This document shows, piece after piece, positions 35,151-43,748 of a stretch of DNA of 43,821 nucleotides. The position numbers and the translations under genes are program-made. Location of the stretch: assembly GCF_006152145.1 (NCBI RefSeq), contig NZ_VDFV01000032.1:1-43821 (forward strand). The letters are read 5' to 3'. Position 1 is the first letter of the stretch; each line of letters opens with the position of its first letter. This DNA is from Rubellimicrobium roseum (GTDB taxonomy: Bacteria > Pseudomonadota > Alphaproteobacteria > Rhodobacterales > Rhodobacteraceae). A model generated the notes under the pieces. That model saw only the letters and a program-made list of their open reading frames with translations, ran no database searches and was not told the origin of the DNA.

Positions 35151-36752
35151 ATGGCAGCGACTGAACAAGCAAGCCCTCCGGGCCTGGGCGGGCGAGTCCG
35201 GCGAAGCGTCCTCCTGACGGGGCTTCTCCTTGCGGCGGCACCGGCGGTGGCCGAGTTGCCGACGGCGTCGGCCGTGGCGACGCGTTCGGGGCCGTGGAGC
35301 GCCGGAGCGGTCGTGGCATCCGATCCCGCCGACGTGGCGCGGCTCGTCCCCGCCCAGGCGGAGGTCGCGACCGGCCCGGTCCTCGATCCGCCCCTGACCG
35401 AGCAGGAGCTGGCATGGGCGCGGGCGGCCTGGGCCTATTTCGCAGGGCCGCCCGCCGCCCCGTCGACATCCCCGCCACGGACACCCGCGCCGGTCGTGCG
35501 GTGCGACTGCTGCTGCGGCGCAGGGGGCCGGAACGGCGGGACCGATGCGCCGGCCCCGCCCCCTGTGCCGCCTGCGAATCCGCCGGGCCTCGTGCCGCTC
35601 CGGGCCGGGTCGCCCGTGGCCACCATGTGGTCGGTGGGTGACCAGCTCGCGGCGACGGTCCTGGCCCGCCGGCTCGGCCTCATCGACGACCGGGATCTCG
35701 ACCAGCGCCTGACCCGCCTCGTCGCCTGGCTCAACAGCGCGCCGCTCGCCTTTGGCGCGTTGCCCAACCGGTTCTATAGCACCGCCACGGGCGCGATGCT
35801 GGGCGAGGACCTTCAGGAAGGCTTGGCCGGGTGGTCGGCGGTGGACATGGGGCGGCTGCTCGTCTGGCTCAGGATCGCGGCCGAGGAGCATCCCCAGTTC
35901 GCCTCCTATATCCGCAGCGCCGTGGGCCGGTTCAGCGTCTGCGACGTCATGTCCCCCGACGGCCGGCTCCGGCTGGCCCGGTCGGGCGAGGAGGGGCCCG
36001 ACTACGCCTCCGAGACGCCGCGCGGCTACGACGCCTATGCGGTTCAGGGCTACCGAGCTTGGGGGCTCGACATTCCCCTTCCCGTCGAAGGCCCTTCACC
36101 CTTCGAGATCGAGGTGGACGGCCTGCGCTTTCCGTTGGCCGAGGACATCACCGCCGAAGGCCCGGTGATGACCACGCCGCCCGCCTACATGGGACTGGAG
36201 TTCGACTTCCTGACGCTGGGGCCGGTCTCGGACGAGGTCGTGGCCGGCGGGCGCTCGTCGCGCGACCTGATGCTTGCCGTCCACGGCCTCCAGGCGCAGC
36301 GGATGGCCGAGGAAGGCATCCCGACCGCGCGCGCCGACTTCCGTCGCTCGGAGGAGCCGTTCAGCATCTACGGCACCATCCTGGCCAACGGCTATCCCTG
36401 GACCGTCATCGTGCCGGACGGCGGCTCCCGGCCGAGCCTAGCGCTGGTTTCGACACGGGCGGCCTTCGGGCTGGACGCCTTCTTCGACGGGCCGCTGGCG
36501 GACACCCTCATGCTCCTGACCCGCGATCTCTACGACCCGACGCTCGGCTGGTACGAGGGCCGCTACGAGCGCAGCGGGGCCTACGAGACGACCCGTACCA
36601 GCCTGACGAACGCCTTCGTCCTAGAGGCCATCGCTCATCGGCGCTTCGGGCGGCTCTATCCCCGGACGGCACGCCCCGGGGCGCTCGGCCCGGCCCTGAA
36701 CGGCGAAGGGGGAACCTGCCGCCTGCCCTTGTCCGTCATCCCGGCGCCCTGA
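35151..36752 (+). CDS. Divergent DUF3131-like protein with Cys-rich insert (copy 3)
   Basis: 533 residues; AGGAG precedes the ATG. A signal peptide (VRRSVLLTGLLLAAAPAVA) leads to a DUF3131-like chain that keeps the frame of the family (ATMWSVGDQLAATV, LPNRFYS, GWSAVDMGRLLVWLR, PTARADFRRSEEPFSIYGTILANGYPW) but has lost most conserved acidic residues. There is no PDTG, WDT has become WSV, YDTRT has become YSTAT, and the QEGRLGYEEYA block is largely replaced. In place of the first motif stands a Pro-rich insert with CDCCCGAGG (Cys118, 120, 121, 122). It may be a non-catalytic partner or binding protein, or have gained a metal-linked role. It is divergent from copy 2 and convergent with the GH16-like gene. 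Confidence 0.85.
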   Translation: MAATEQASPPGLGGRVRRSVLLTGLLLAAAPAVAELPTASAVATRSGPWSAGAVVASDPADVARLVPAQAEVATGPVLDPPLTEQELAWARAAWAYFAGPPAAPSTSPPRTPAPVVRCDCCCGAGGRNGGTDAPAPPPVPPANPPGLVPLRAGSPVATMWSVGDQLAATVLARRLGLIDDRDLDQRLTRLVAWLNSAPLAFGALPNRFYSTATGAMLGEDLQEGLAGWSAVDMGRLLVWLRIAAEEHPQFASYIRSAVGRFSVCDVMSPDGRLRLARSGEEGPDYASETPRGYDAYAVQGYRAWGLDIPLPVEGPSPFEIEVDGLRFPLAEDITAEGPVMTTPPAYMGLEFDFLTLGPVSDEVVAGGRSSRDLMLAVHGLQAQRMAEEGIPTARADFRRSEEPFSIYGTILANGYPWTVIVPDGGSRPSLALVSTRAAFGLDAFFDGPLADTLMLLTRDLYDPTLGWYEGRYERSGAYETTRTSLTNAFVLEAIAHRRFGRLYPRTARPGALGPALNGEGGTCRLPLSVIPAP

Positions 36753-36790
36753 GGCGACGACGCAGCCGGGCCCAAGCGCCTTCGGGGCAG

Positions 36791-37468
36791 TCAGCGTGGC
36801 TGGCCGGACGCGCGCCAGGACCCGGCCCAGGACTCCAAGGTAGTGTCCACGCACCAGAGGTTGGCGAAGCCCCGGAGCAGTCCCCCGGCCCAAAGCCGCC
36901 CGGGCATGTCGGAAGGACTGAAGCGGCCGAGCACCCGCCCGTCCGCGGTGAAGACGACCTCCCGCCCGGTCACGGCGATGCCGTAGCGGTGCAGCCCCCG
37001 CGCGGCGTCGAAGCCCAGTTCCGCCAGGACGGGACCGCCCCGCGCCGCCTCCAGCGTGACGGGGGCTGCCGAAGAGGCCTGCATGTGTATGTTGAGTCGC
37101 GCCCGGCGGGTGTCGGGCCCCACGAACTCGATGTCGAATTCCAGCCAGGGCTGGGCGGCGTGGTCGGCCCGGTAGGCGAACAGGCCAAAGACCGCCCCTG
37201 GAACCAGGGCCGGCGCCTGGGCCTCCCATTCCCAGAGTCCCTCTGCCGCCACCGCGCAGGACTGCACCTCGCCGCCTTGCCGAAGACGGTCGGCGTCCGG
37301 GGGCGCAGGCCCCAGGTGCAGCTCGATCCTGCCGTCGGGCGCGGGACGCACGTTCGCGGGCGACCAGGCGAGGCACGAGGACTGGCCGGCAGGCCAGTCC
37401 GAGACGATCCGCCCGCCGGGTTCCTCGGGCTCGCCCGCCCGCAGCAGACAGAGAGTCGCAGCGGTCAG
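36791..37468 (-). CDS. GH16-like glycosidase/lectin-fold protein
   Basis: About 225 residues if started at the CTG (37468) that overlaps the OpgC stop (CTGA). A GTG at 37351 would give 186 residues but would cut off conserved N-terminal sequence (the GRIVSDWPAG and CLAWSPANV stretch, typical of GH16 N-termini). The core shows GGEVQS, a WEWEAQAPAL strand, and the active-site pattern E-x-D-x-E in LEFDIEFVG, followed by DTRRARLNIHMQ and GLHRYGIAVTGREVVFTADG. GH16 enzymes cut beta-1,3/1,4-glucans or galactans, and both catalytic Glu positions are present here. It is the last gene of the GT2-DUF3131-OpgC operon, so it probably trims or releases the glucan made by it. A clear signal peptide is not visible; the short TALTAATLCLL start is weak. 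Confidence 0.75.
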   Translation of the reverse strand: MTAATLCLLRAGEPEEPGGRIVSDWPAGQSSCLAWSPANVRPAPDGRIELHLGPAPPDADRLRQGGEVQSCAVAAEGLWEWEAQAPALVPGAVFGLFAYRADHAAQPWLEFDIEFVGPDTRRARLNIHMQASSAAPVTLEAARGGPVLAELGFDAARGLHRYGIAVTGREVVFTADGRVLGRFSPSDMPGRLWAGGLLRGFANLWCVDTTLESWAGSWRASGQPR

Positions 37469-38739
37469 CGCGGTACCACTTCGAACAGCACCTTGTTCCT
37501 GACCAAGGCCCAGAGGCCCAGGATGGTGCCCAGATAGAGCGCCGTGTTGATCCAGATGCGACCGGGCCAGACCTCGTGCCAGTCGGGGATGACGTCGAAA
37601 TAGCCGGGGATCTGGTCGATGAGGACGATGAAGACGAGGTGCATGAGGAAGACGTAGAGCGAGGCCTCGCCCAACGGGATCAGCAGCCAGCCCAGCGCCT
37701 TGTGGATGGGCTGCCAGAAGTAGGTCAGCAGCGCATAGAAGGCCATGAAGAACACGGCCACGTTCAGCAGGCGCGGCAGGCCGGGCCGGCCCTTCTGAAA
37801 GTAGACGTCATAGAGGCCCTGGAACCGCTCGGGCGTGATGAGGTTCAGGCGCGACCAGGCGGGGAAGGTGCTGTTGGCCGTGGTCTGCGCGAACAGGAAG
37901 AAAGCCAGAGCCAGGACCACGGCCGCCCCGACCACCAGTCGCCGCCGGGCCGCATCCGCAAGCCAGCCCGCGATCTCGGCTCGGAAGTAGCCCACCGCAA
38001 GGGCGTGCGTGAAGTAGACCTGCCAGTAGAGGATCGGGAAGGCGTACTCGAATTGCATCCCGAAGAGCCGGGTGTCGCCCTCCGTCCGCAGGCTGCCCAG
38101 GAAGTAAAGGACCCAGGTCAGGGCGAAGTAGGCCCCGAACAGGCGGCGCCCGAGCATCCAGAGAAGAAGCGGCGCCAAGGCCAGCAGGATGATGTAGAGG
38201 CTCAGGATCTGGATCTGGTGCGGCGAGGCGCGCATCGTGAGGACCAGCGCGACCTGCCGCCTCCAGGGCAGGTCCGCGGAGGGGATCAGGGAATAGGTCT
38301 GGGCGGCCCAGCGATCGGTGAAGGTCGTCACCGCCGTCATGTCGATCAGTCCCAGGCGCGCGATCAGGACGATCAGGGCCACCGTGACGACAAGAGCGCG
38401 CCAGAGCACGAAGCTCCGCCGCAGCAGACGCACCGCCGCCTCCTCAAGCCCGGCCTTGTCGATGACGCGCCGGTTCACGAGCCCGAGGACAAGGCCCGAG
38501 GCGACCACGAAGAGTTCGGCCGCCGAGATGATCCCCAGCCGTTCCCAGAACAGGAAGTTGAACCACGAGAACATCTCCAAGTGCGCCGCCACGACCGACA
38601 GCATGGCGAAGCCGCGCAGGAAGTCGAAGCGCAGGTCGCGCCCGCCGGGGGTCGGTGGATAGCCGTGCCGTCCGTAGAGGGAGGTCAGGTCGGGCCCTGG
38701 CACGGAACGTCCAGATATGCCGGGGCTGGCCTGATCCAT
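37465..38739 (-). CDS. OpgC-type membrane acyltransferase
   Basis: 424 residues with ~10 membrane segments. The N-terminal RDLRFDFLRGFAMLSVVAAHLEMFSWFNF is the OpgC-family signature (Asp-x-x-Arg-Gly and His). OpgC proteins add succinyl or other acyl groups to osmoregulated periplasmic glucans. AGGAGG lies 7 bases before the ATG. It starts 14 bases after the stop of the anchored DUF3131 gene and overlaps the GH16-like gene, so it is in the middle of a four-gene operon. No opgG or opgH gene is visible, so the substrate is probably the glycan of the neighbouring GT2 rather than a classical OPG. No gene symbol is given because the substrate differs from the classical setting. Confidence 0.92.
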   Translation of the reverse strand: MDQASPGISGRSVPGPDLTSLYGRHGYPPTPGGRDLRFDFLRGFAMLSVVAAHLEMFSWFNFLFWERLGIISAAELFVVASGLVLGLVNRRVIDKAGLEEAAVRLLRRSFVLWRALVVTVALIVLIARLGLIDMTAVTTFTDRWAAQTYSLIPSADLPWRRQVALVLTMRASPHQIQILSLYIILLALAPLLLWMLGRRLFGAYFALTWVLYFLGSLRTEGDTRLFGMQFEYAFPILYWQVYFTHALAVGYFRAEIAGWLADAARRRLVVGAAVVLALAFFLFAQTTANSTFPAWSRLNLITPERFQGLYDVYFQKGRPGLPRLLNVAVFFMAFYALLTYFWQPIHKALGWLLIPLGEASLYVFLMHLVFIVLIDQIPGYFDVIPDWHEVWPGRIWINTALYLGTILGLWALVRNKVLFEVVPR

Positions 38740-38753
38740 GGCGTGGTCCTCCT

Positions 38754-40106
38754 TCAGGGGGTTGCGGCGGCCTCGTCCGTCCGCCGGCCCGTGCGGGGAT
38801 GCAGCATAGGCCCCATGGCCCAGTAGTGCAGCGCCGTCAGCACGACCGCGTTGGTGTTGGCCGCGAGCGCCGCGTCGGGCTCGTCGAGGCTCTCGTAGCG
38901 CCCGGCCTGCCAGCCGTCCGGGGTGCGCAGGTCCTGCACGGCCCCGGCCAGCCGTTCCGTGTAGCCCGTGCGGTAGAGCGCATGCCAGCCCAGCGCCGCC
39001 TTGGTGCTCAGGATGCGGTAGGCCTCGACGTTCTCGCCGGTGTCGGTCAGCACCGCCCAGGGCTCGCCATTGGCGACGACCGAACTGAAGACGAAGAAGG
39101 GCGCGCGGTCGAGGTGGTCCTCGGTGACGGCGGTGAGCGTGCCCGTGTCCTCGAAGCGCCGCTCCTGCGCCCGGTAGACGCGCCAGGCGAGGTCCCGCAG
39201 GCGCGTGTCCCAGCCGTATTCGAGCGCCGCGAGGAGGTAGGGCTCGCTCAGGGTATGGCTGTGGGCTCCAAACGCCTCGGGGTCGCGTCGGTCGACGGGC
39301 ACCTCGACGCCATGGACCTCGGCCCAGTCGAGCTGGGCCTCGACCCTGTCGGCCTCGCCCATGTCGAAGCCGAAAAGCTCGAAGCCCCGCGCGGCATACT
39401 GCTCGTAGCCCAGCCGCCCTTCCTGCACGAGTTCATGGCCCTCCCCGTCCTCGAGCGGCAGGGCTCCGACCATCCGCCCGTCCTGCACCGCCGCCCCGAG
39501 ATCCCAGTGGGCGAGCACCGCCTGCACGCCTTCGGCCTGCCCGGGGTAGCGGGTGAGAAGGACATGGAGCGGCACCAGCAGCCGCCCGATGTCGAGCGCC
39601 GACCAGCCGATCCCGGTCTCGGTCGGCTCGTTGGCGTAGTCGGTCATCGCGAGCGTGCGCGTGTCGTAGGACTTGTTCGGGAGCTTGCCGTCATAGAGCG
39701 GCAGGCGCGCGAGGCTGTCCAGCGCCTGCCCCACGCGACGGTCGAACTCGTCGCGCGGCAGCAGGCTCAGGCGCTCGGCGGCGATGGCGGCCAGGAGGAA
39801 GCCGCCCGTGTCCCACATCGTGGTCGCCGGATAGCCCGCGATCGTGTTCACGAGCCCGGTGTCGGGCTGGGTGTTGCCCAGGAAGTAGGCCCAGGCGGCG
39901 CGCGCGTCCTCCCGCTGCCCGGCGCTCAGCGCCGCATAGGGCGGCGGCGGAGCCAGCGCCTCGGGATCGGCCACCCAGGCCGAGGCCGCCGCGTCCTCGC
40001 CCGTCTCCCACTGCTCCAGCGCATAGACGATGGCGAAGGCGGTCACGAGCGCCAGGAGGAAGACGATGTGGCCCCGGGCGCTGCGCCAGCCGTTGCGGGT
40101 CGTCAT
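38754..40106 (-). CDS. Membrane-anchored DUF3131 protein (copy 4)
   Basis: 450 residues. The N-terminus has one membrane segment (GHIVFLLALVTAFAIVYAL, ~12-30) with no clear cut site, so it is an inner-membrane anchor with a periplasmic domain. The family motifs are kept: TQPDTGLVN, TTMWDTGGFLLAA, LPNKSYDTRT, GWSALDIGRLLVPL, VQEGRLGYEQYAARGFELFGFD, VEVPVDRRD, LTAVTEDHLDRAPFFVFS. Its ATG overlaps the GT2 stop by ATGA, so synthesis is coupled. This is the DUF3131 most directly tied to the synthase; I infer it handles the new chain at the exit of the GT2. The three other copies are more distant from the operon and, apart from copy 3, keep the same motif set. Confidence 0.92.
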   Translation of the reverse strand: MTTRNGWRSARGHIVFLLALVTAFAIVYALEQWETGEDAAASAWVADPEALAPPPPYAALSAGQREDARAAWAYFLGNTQPDTGLVNTIAGYPATTMWDTGGFLLAAIAAERLSLLPRDEFDRRVGQALDSLARLPLYDGKLPNKSYDTRTLAMTDYANEPTETGIGWSALDIGRLLVPLHVLLTRYPGQAEGVQAVLAHWDLGAAVQDGRMVGALPLEDGEGHELVQEGRLGYEQYAARGFELFGFDMGEADRVEAQLDWAEVHGVEVPVDRRDPEAFGAHSHTLSEPYLLAALEYGWDTRLRDLAWRVYRAQERRFEDTGTLTAVTEDHLDRAPFFVFSSVVANGEPWAVLTDTGENVEAYRILSTKAALGWHALYRTGYTERLAGAVQDLRTPDGWQAGRYESLDEPDAALAANTNAVVLTALHYWAMGPMLHPRTGRRTDEAAATP

Positions 40107-41938
40107 GCCGGTACTCCTTCCAGGTCGTCCTCGGTCTCATCCGGCTTCCAGAAGGCGGCGAAGATCATGCCGCCCATGGCAAGGATGTTATTGGCGGCCC
40201 AGAAGCCGTTGGCGACGAGCCCCCCAGCCGTGTGATCGCCCCAGCCCAGCGCATAGGACGTGACGGCATACAGAAGAGCCAACAGCGTCAGCCCCACCAC
40301 CGCCATCTGCGGCCACACGAGGCGGGCGAAGTTGCCCGACTGGCGCACCTTGGGAGTGACGGGGAACTTGATCTTCTCGCCCCGGAGGACCGTCCAGAGC
40401 GCACGCAGGTTGATGGGGAAGAACGAGATGTACCAGAGCTTCGAGCGGTAGCCCGAGATGCCCCAGGTCCCCACCATGGCCGCCAGCTCGTTGAGGATCA
40501 GGAACGGCAGGATGTGCTTGTAGAAATCCGCCGTGTAGGCCGCGACCGGGGCGATGCCGGTGAGCAGGTAGATGAGCGGCGCCACCAGGAAGACCACGTT
40601 CCAGATCGCGCCGAGGTAGGACCAGAAGGTCGCGCCGTACATGACGCGCTGCCAGAACGACATCCTGCCCCGGAAGAGCGGGTTGTCATGGAACAGGATG
40701 TCGAGGCTGCCGCCCGCGTACTTGAAGCGCTGCACCGTCCAGCTCAGCAGATCCTGGGGCGAGAGCATCCTGCACTCGACCCAGGGATGCAGGACCGACT
40801 TCCAGCGCCGGGCCGGGTCGCCATGCAGCTCGATGGAGGTGTAAATGTCCTCGGACACGTGGAACTTGTAGGGCGTGAACTCCTGCTCCTCCAAGGCGCC
40901 GGCCACCAGGGCCGACTGCACCTCGGGACCGAGCTGCTTCTCGCGCGTCAGCTTGCGCACCGCGACGGCGTCCTCGCCCGCGCGGCGCAGCACGTCGTCC
41001 GCGTAGGCGCCCAGCGCCGCCTGCATCACCGCCTCGCGCCGGTGGATCGATCCCGCCCCGCAGCAGAAGCTCGCGTTGGCCCAGTTCCGCCGCCGCAGGA
41101 TGATCTGGTAGAACATCTCGGGGTCGTTGAGGAACGGGTCCTCGCCCACGCGGATGGGCCCGAAGACCGCCTCCACCGCACGGCCGATCCCACGCCCCAT
41201 GCCGCCCAGGCGGCGGCCCATCGCCTCGGGCAAGGGCGTGCCCTCGGGCAGGTCGTAGAACCACTGCGGCGTCTGCACCCAGGCCACGTCCGGGTCACGG
41301 AAGTAACCCAGGCAGCGCTCCAGCATGGTCGGCATCGGGCGCGTGTCGGCGTCGCAGATGATGATGAAGTCGCCCGCGCTATTCTCCATGGCGTTGCGCA
41401 GGTTGCCGGCCTTGAAGCCCACGTTGTTGTCGCGGGTGATGTAGCCGACGCCCTCCTCCTCAGTCATGGCGCGCATCTCGGGGCGGCGGCCGTCGTCGAG
41501 GACATGGATCTGCAGGTCGATGGCATGGGGGTAGCGCATCGCCTTGGCGTCGCGCACGCCGCGGCGCACGATTTCCACGTCCTCGTTGTAGGTCGTGAAG
41601 AACACGTCCACGGCGACGGGCCGATCGGGCGCGTCGAACCCTTCCACGCAGTCGCGCAGGGACGCCGGGGGCGGCCGCAGGGCGGGGTCGCGCGTGAGCC
41701 AGAGATTCGCGGTGAAGAGGATCAGCCCCACGAATGCCAGCGTCTCGGCCAGCACCAGCGGGATGGCGAACCACAGCGCCTCGGGGTTCAGGCTCTCGGT
41801 CCAGCGCCACCAGAGATACCAGGCCCCGAGAACGAGGCTGATCGTGGCCAGGAACTGGTACAGCAGCTCCCGCGCCGCAGAGTACGGCAGCGGCTCAGGG
41901 GGGATGCGGTCCTCGAACCGATCGAAGTAGTAGCGCAT
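40103..41938 (-). CDS. Cellulose-synthase-like family 2 glycosyltransferase
   Basis: 611 residues from the ATG at 41938 (AGGA upstream); the open frame beyond is Arg/Pro-rich. Two N-terminal membrane segments (~25-80) precede the GT-A domain, with DVFFTTYNED, DDG (148-150), DAD (196-198), QTPQWFYDL, a variant base motif SED (362-364, for the usual TED) and QRFKYAGG (403-410, for QxxRW). At least four C-terminal membrane segments follow, with a KFPVTPK interface helix before the last pair. No PilZ domain is present, so direct c-di-GMP control as in BcsA is not expected. It is a processive synthase that should make and export a polymer, probably a beta-glucan from UDP-glucose. It is the first gene of the operon with DUF3131, OpgC and GH16 genes. 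Confidence 0.93.
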   Translation of the reverse strand: MRYYFDRFEDRIPPEPLPYSAARELLYQFLATISLVLGAWYLWWRWTESLNPEALWFAIPLVLAETLAFVGLILFTANLWLTRDPALRPPPASLRDCVEGFDAPDRPVAVDVFFTTYNEDVEIVRRGVRDAKAMRYPHAIDLQIHVLDDGRRPEMRAMTEEEGVGYITRDNNVGFKAGNLRNAMENSAGDFIIICDADTRPMPTMLERCLGYFRDPDVAWVQTPQWFYDLPEGTPLPEAMGRRLGGMGRGIGRAVEAVFGPIRVGEDPFLNDPEMFYQIILRRRNWANASFCCGAGSIHRREAVMQAALGAYADDVLRRAGEDAVAVRKLTREKQLGPEVQSALVAGALEEQEFTPYKFHVSEDIYTSIELHGDPARRWKSVLHPWVECRMLSPQDLLSWTVQRFKYAGGSLDILFHDNPLFRGRMSFWQRVMYGATFWSYLGAIWNVVFLVAPLIYLLTGIAPVAAYTADFYKHILPFLILNELAAMVGTWGISGYRSKLWYISFFPINLRALWTVLRGEKIKFPVTPKVRQSGNFARLVWPQMAVVGLTLLALLYAVTSYALGWGDHTAGGLVANGFWAANNILAMGGMIFAAFWKPDETEDDLEGVPA

Positions 41939-42197
41939 GGGCGGTCCTGGTGACGAGCGTCGCGGCCTGCCTGCCGGAATCCAGAACCTAGTCCGGTGAC
42001 GGAGCTGATGCCACCCGGCCCGGCGCAGGGGCCCGGGCCAGACACGCCGGCGGCGCCGTCGATGACCGTTGCGCCGGGCTCCCGCCGATGTTCGCACAGG
42101 GCGGCGAACTCCGTCGGGCGTCGCTCCAAGGCGCACGGGACGCGTTCGGGCCCGAAGACGTGATCGGACAACGGGCCGCCGGTGCCTGGGCCGGACC
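41939..42197. promoter_or_regulatory. Upstream region of the GT2 operon
   Basis: About 260 GC-rich bases between the GT2 start and the end of the cpaA gene, all on the same strand. The operon promoter should lie here. I could not identify convincing boxes, and I saw no dyad strong enough to call. Confidence 0.35.
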
Positions 42198-42665
42198 TCA
42201 GGCCGAGGCGGCCAGCATCAGGACGTGCAGCACGGCCCCTAGGGCGAAGGCCAGACCCATGGGAAAGGTGCCCCTGGCCCGCAGCGACACCGGCCCGGCC
42301 CGTCGCAGGGCGGGCAGGCGGCGCAGCATCTCCAGGGCCAGGATGCCCATCAGCATGGCGGCGGAGAAGAGCAGGGCGAACTGCGAATGCGTGCCCGAGG
42401 GCACGAAGAGCATCAACGCCGCCCCCATCTTCACGTCCCCGCCGCCCATGAGCCGGGCCGCGAACAGGGCGAAGCCGGTCAGGAAGACCACCGCCGCCGC
42501 CAAGAGCCGCCATCCGGCCTCCGGCCAGCCCACCAGGGGCAGGGTCACCACGAAGAGCGCGACCGCGGCCGCCACGGCCGAGTTGCGGATCCGCAGGGCC
42601 ATCACGTCCGTCCAGGCGATCCAGAGCAGGATCGGGAGCGCCAGCAGAAGGGGAACCATCTGCAT
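42198..42665 (-). CDS. cpaA: CpaA-type A24 prepilin peptidase
   Basis: 155 residues with four or five membrane segments. It has the two catalytic aspartates of type IV prepilin peptidases: Asp in IAWTDVMALRIRN (~20) and the GxGD-type motif GGGDVKMGA (~75). It lacks the N-terminal methyltransferase domain of PilD, as is normal for Flp/Tad systems, where CpaA/TadV cuts the Flp pilin leader. It starts four bases after the LuxR-type gene in the same direction. With the tadC-like end at 43749 it hints at a tad locus to the right. Confidence 0.9.
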   Translation of the reverse strand: MQMVPLLLALPILLWIAWTDVMALRIRNSAVAAAVALFVVTLPLVGWPEAGWRLLAAAVVFLTGFALFAARLMGGGDVKMGAALMLFVPSGTHSQFALLFSAAMLMGILALEMLRRLPALRRAGPVSLRARGTFPMGLAFALGAVLHVLMLAASA

Positions 42666-42668
42666 CGC

Positions 42669-43532
42669 TCAGGCCGATCGGGCCAGAGGGACGAAATCTT
42701 CTTCCGGGCGCACCGGCGATAGGAGCGCATAGAGCAGCTCGGGCAGCGTCGACACGCCCGTCTTTCTCAGGACGTTGCGCAGGTGCGTCCGATAGGTCGC
42801 GGGGCTGATCGACAGCTCGTTGCAGATGCCCACCTGATTGAGCCCCTGACTGAGGAGCAGGCAGATGCGGAACTCGGCCCGGCTCAGGCGCGCCGGGTTC
42901 GCGGTCGAAAGCAGCCGTCCCTGCACCGGGGACACCGCGCGCTTCGAGCGGCCCGACAGGATCGCCTCGGCGAAGAGGCCCGGCTTCCGCGTGATCCAGA
43001 TCCGGCTCAGGGCGCTTGCGACCGCGTCGAGAAGCTCGATGGTCGCCGCGTCCAGGGCCGCCTGGAAGTGAAGCTCCAGATAGTCGATCCGCTTCTCCTC
43101 GAGCGCGAGGGCGATGATCACGGTTTCCGCGATTCCCGCCTTCTCCTGGAAGACCAGCAGCGCCGGATCGTTGCGCTCGTCGGCCAGGGAGGACAGCCAC
43201 ACCGACGCCGGTCGGGGCCGGTCGACATAGGCCCCCAGCACGCAATGCGCGAAGGACCGGCCTGCCTCCGGACCGGAGGCGAAGACCTCGGGCTCTTGGA
43301 ACGCCACCACCTGCGCGGCCCGGATGGGCGCGCGCGCGTGGCGCGACAGGCACGCCGACTGCGCACCCAACGCGATGGCCACCTGTCGGAGAGCCGTCAC
43401 GAGGGGCTGGCGCCCTTGCAGACCCTCGCACCATTTCGCGATGGCCTCGATGTAGTTGAAGCTGGCGGCCGGAGCCGCCGGATTTCCCAGAAAACGACCC
43501 GCGTCAACGGCGGCGTTCGACATGTTACACAC
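42669..43532 (-). CDS. LuxR-family transcriptional regulator
   Basis: 287 residues. The C-terminal LuxR/GerE HTH lies at ~215-275 (LSRAEFRICLLLSQGLNQVGICNELSISPATYRTHLRNVLRKTGVSTLPELLYAL). The N-terminal ~200 residues form an unassigned sensor-like domain, possibly GAF-related, without the acidic triad of a receiver. It therefore probably responds to a ligand or protein rather than phosphorylation. It lies just upstream of cpaA in one unit and may control the pilus locus or itself. The upstream region (43533-43748) is AT-richer than average. Confidence 0.92.
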   Translation of the reverse strand: MCNMSNAAVDAGRFLGNPAAPAASFNYIEAIAKWCEGLQGRQPLVTALRQVAIALGAQSACLSRHARAPIRAAQVVAFQEPEVFASGPEAGRSFAHCVLGAYVDRPRPASVWLSSLADERNDPALLVFQEKAGIAETVIIALALEEKRIDYLELHFQAALDAATIELLDAVASALSRIWITRKPGLFAEAILSGRSKRAVSPVQGRLLSTANPARLSRAEFRICLLLSQGLNQVGICNELSISPATYRTHLRNVLRKTGVSTLPELLYALLSPVRPEEDFVPLARSA

Positions 43533-43748
43533 ACTCCAAGCAAGAATACTCCGCAGCGAGCCCTCGAAGGCGCGCCAAACGTTTCCTGATGGCTCTTGCG
43601 GACTTCCCCTGGGTCCAACCTGCCGGGACCGCTACATCCCGTCAAGAAAATGTCTCTATTTCCTTACAGTAGCCACAATTTACAACTCAGGGGAGAATTA
43701 TTGAGCGAAATATTCATGGAATTGAACGCCATGCAGATCCAATCGGTG
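43533..43748. promoter_or_regulatory. AT-richer upstream region of the LuxR-type gene
   Basis: About 216 bases, clearly richer in A and T between 43640 and 43740. A minus-strand TTGACG (near 43635-43645) could be a -35 box, but no good -10 box follows at the right distance. A short plus-strand frame from TTG at 43701 has GGGGAG before it but poor codon use; I do not call it. Confidence 0.35.

Noticed and set aside
41939-42136. N-terminal extension of the GT2 frame to 42136
   Set aside because: The extra ~66 residues are Arg/Gly/Pro-rich, without motif. The ATG at 41938 has an AGGA site and gives a normal N-terminus.
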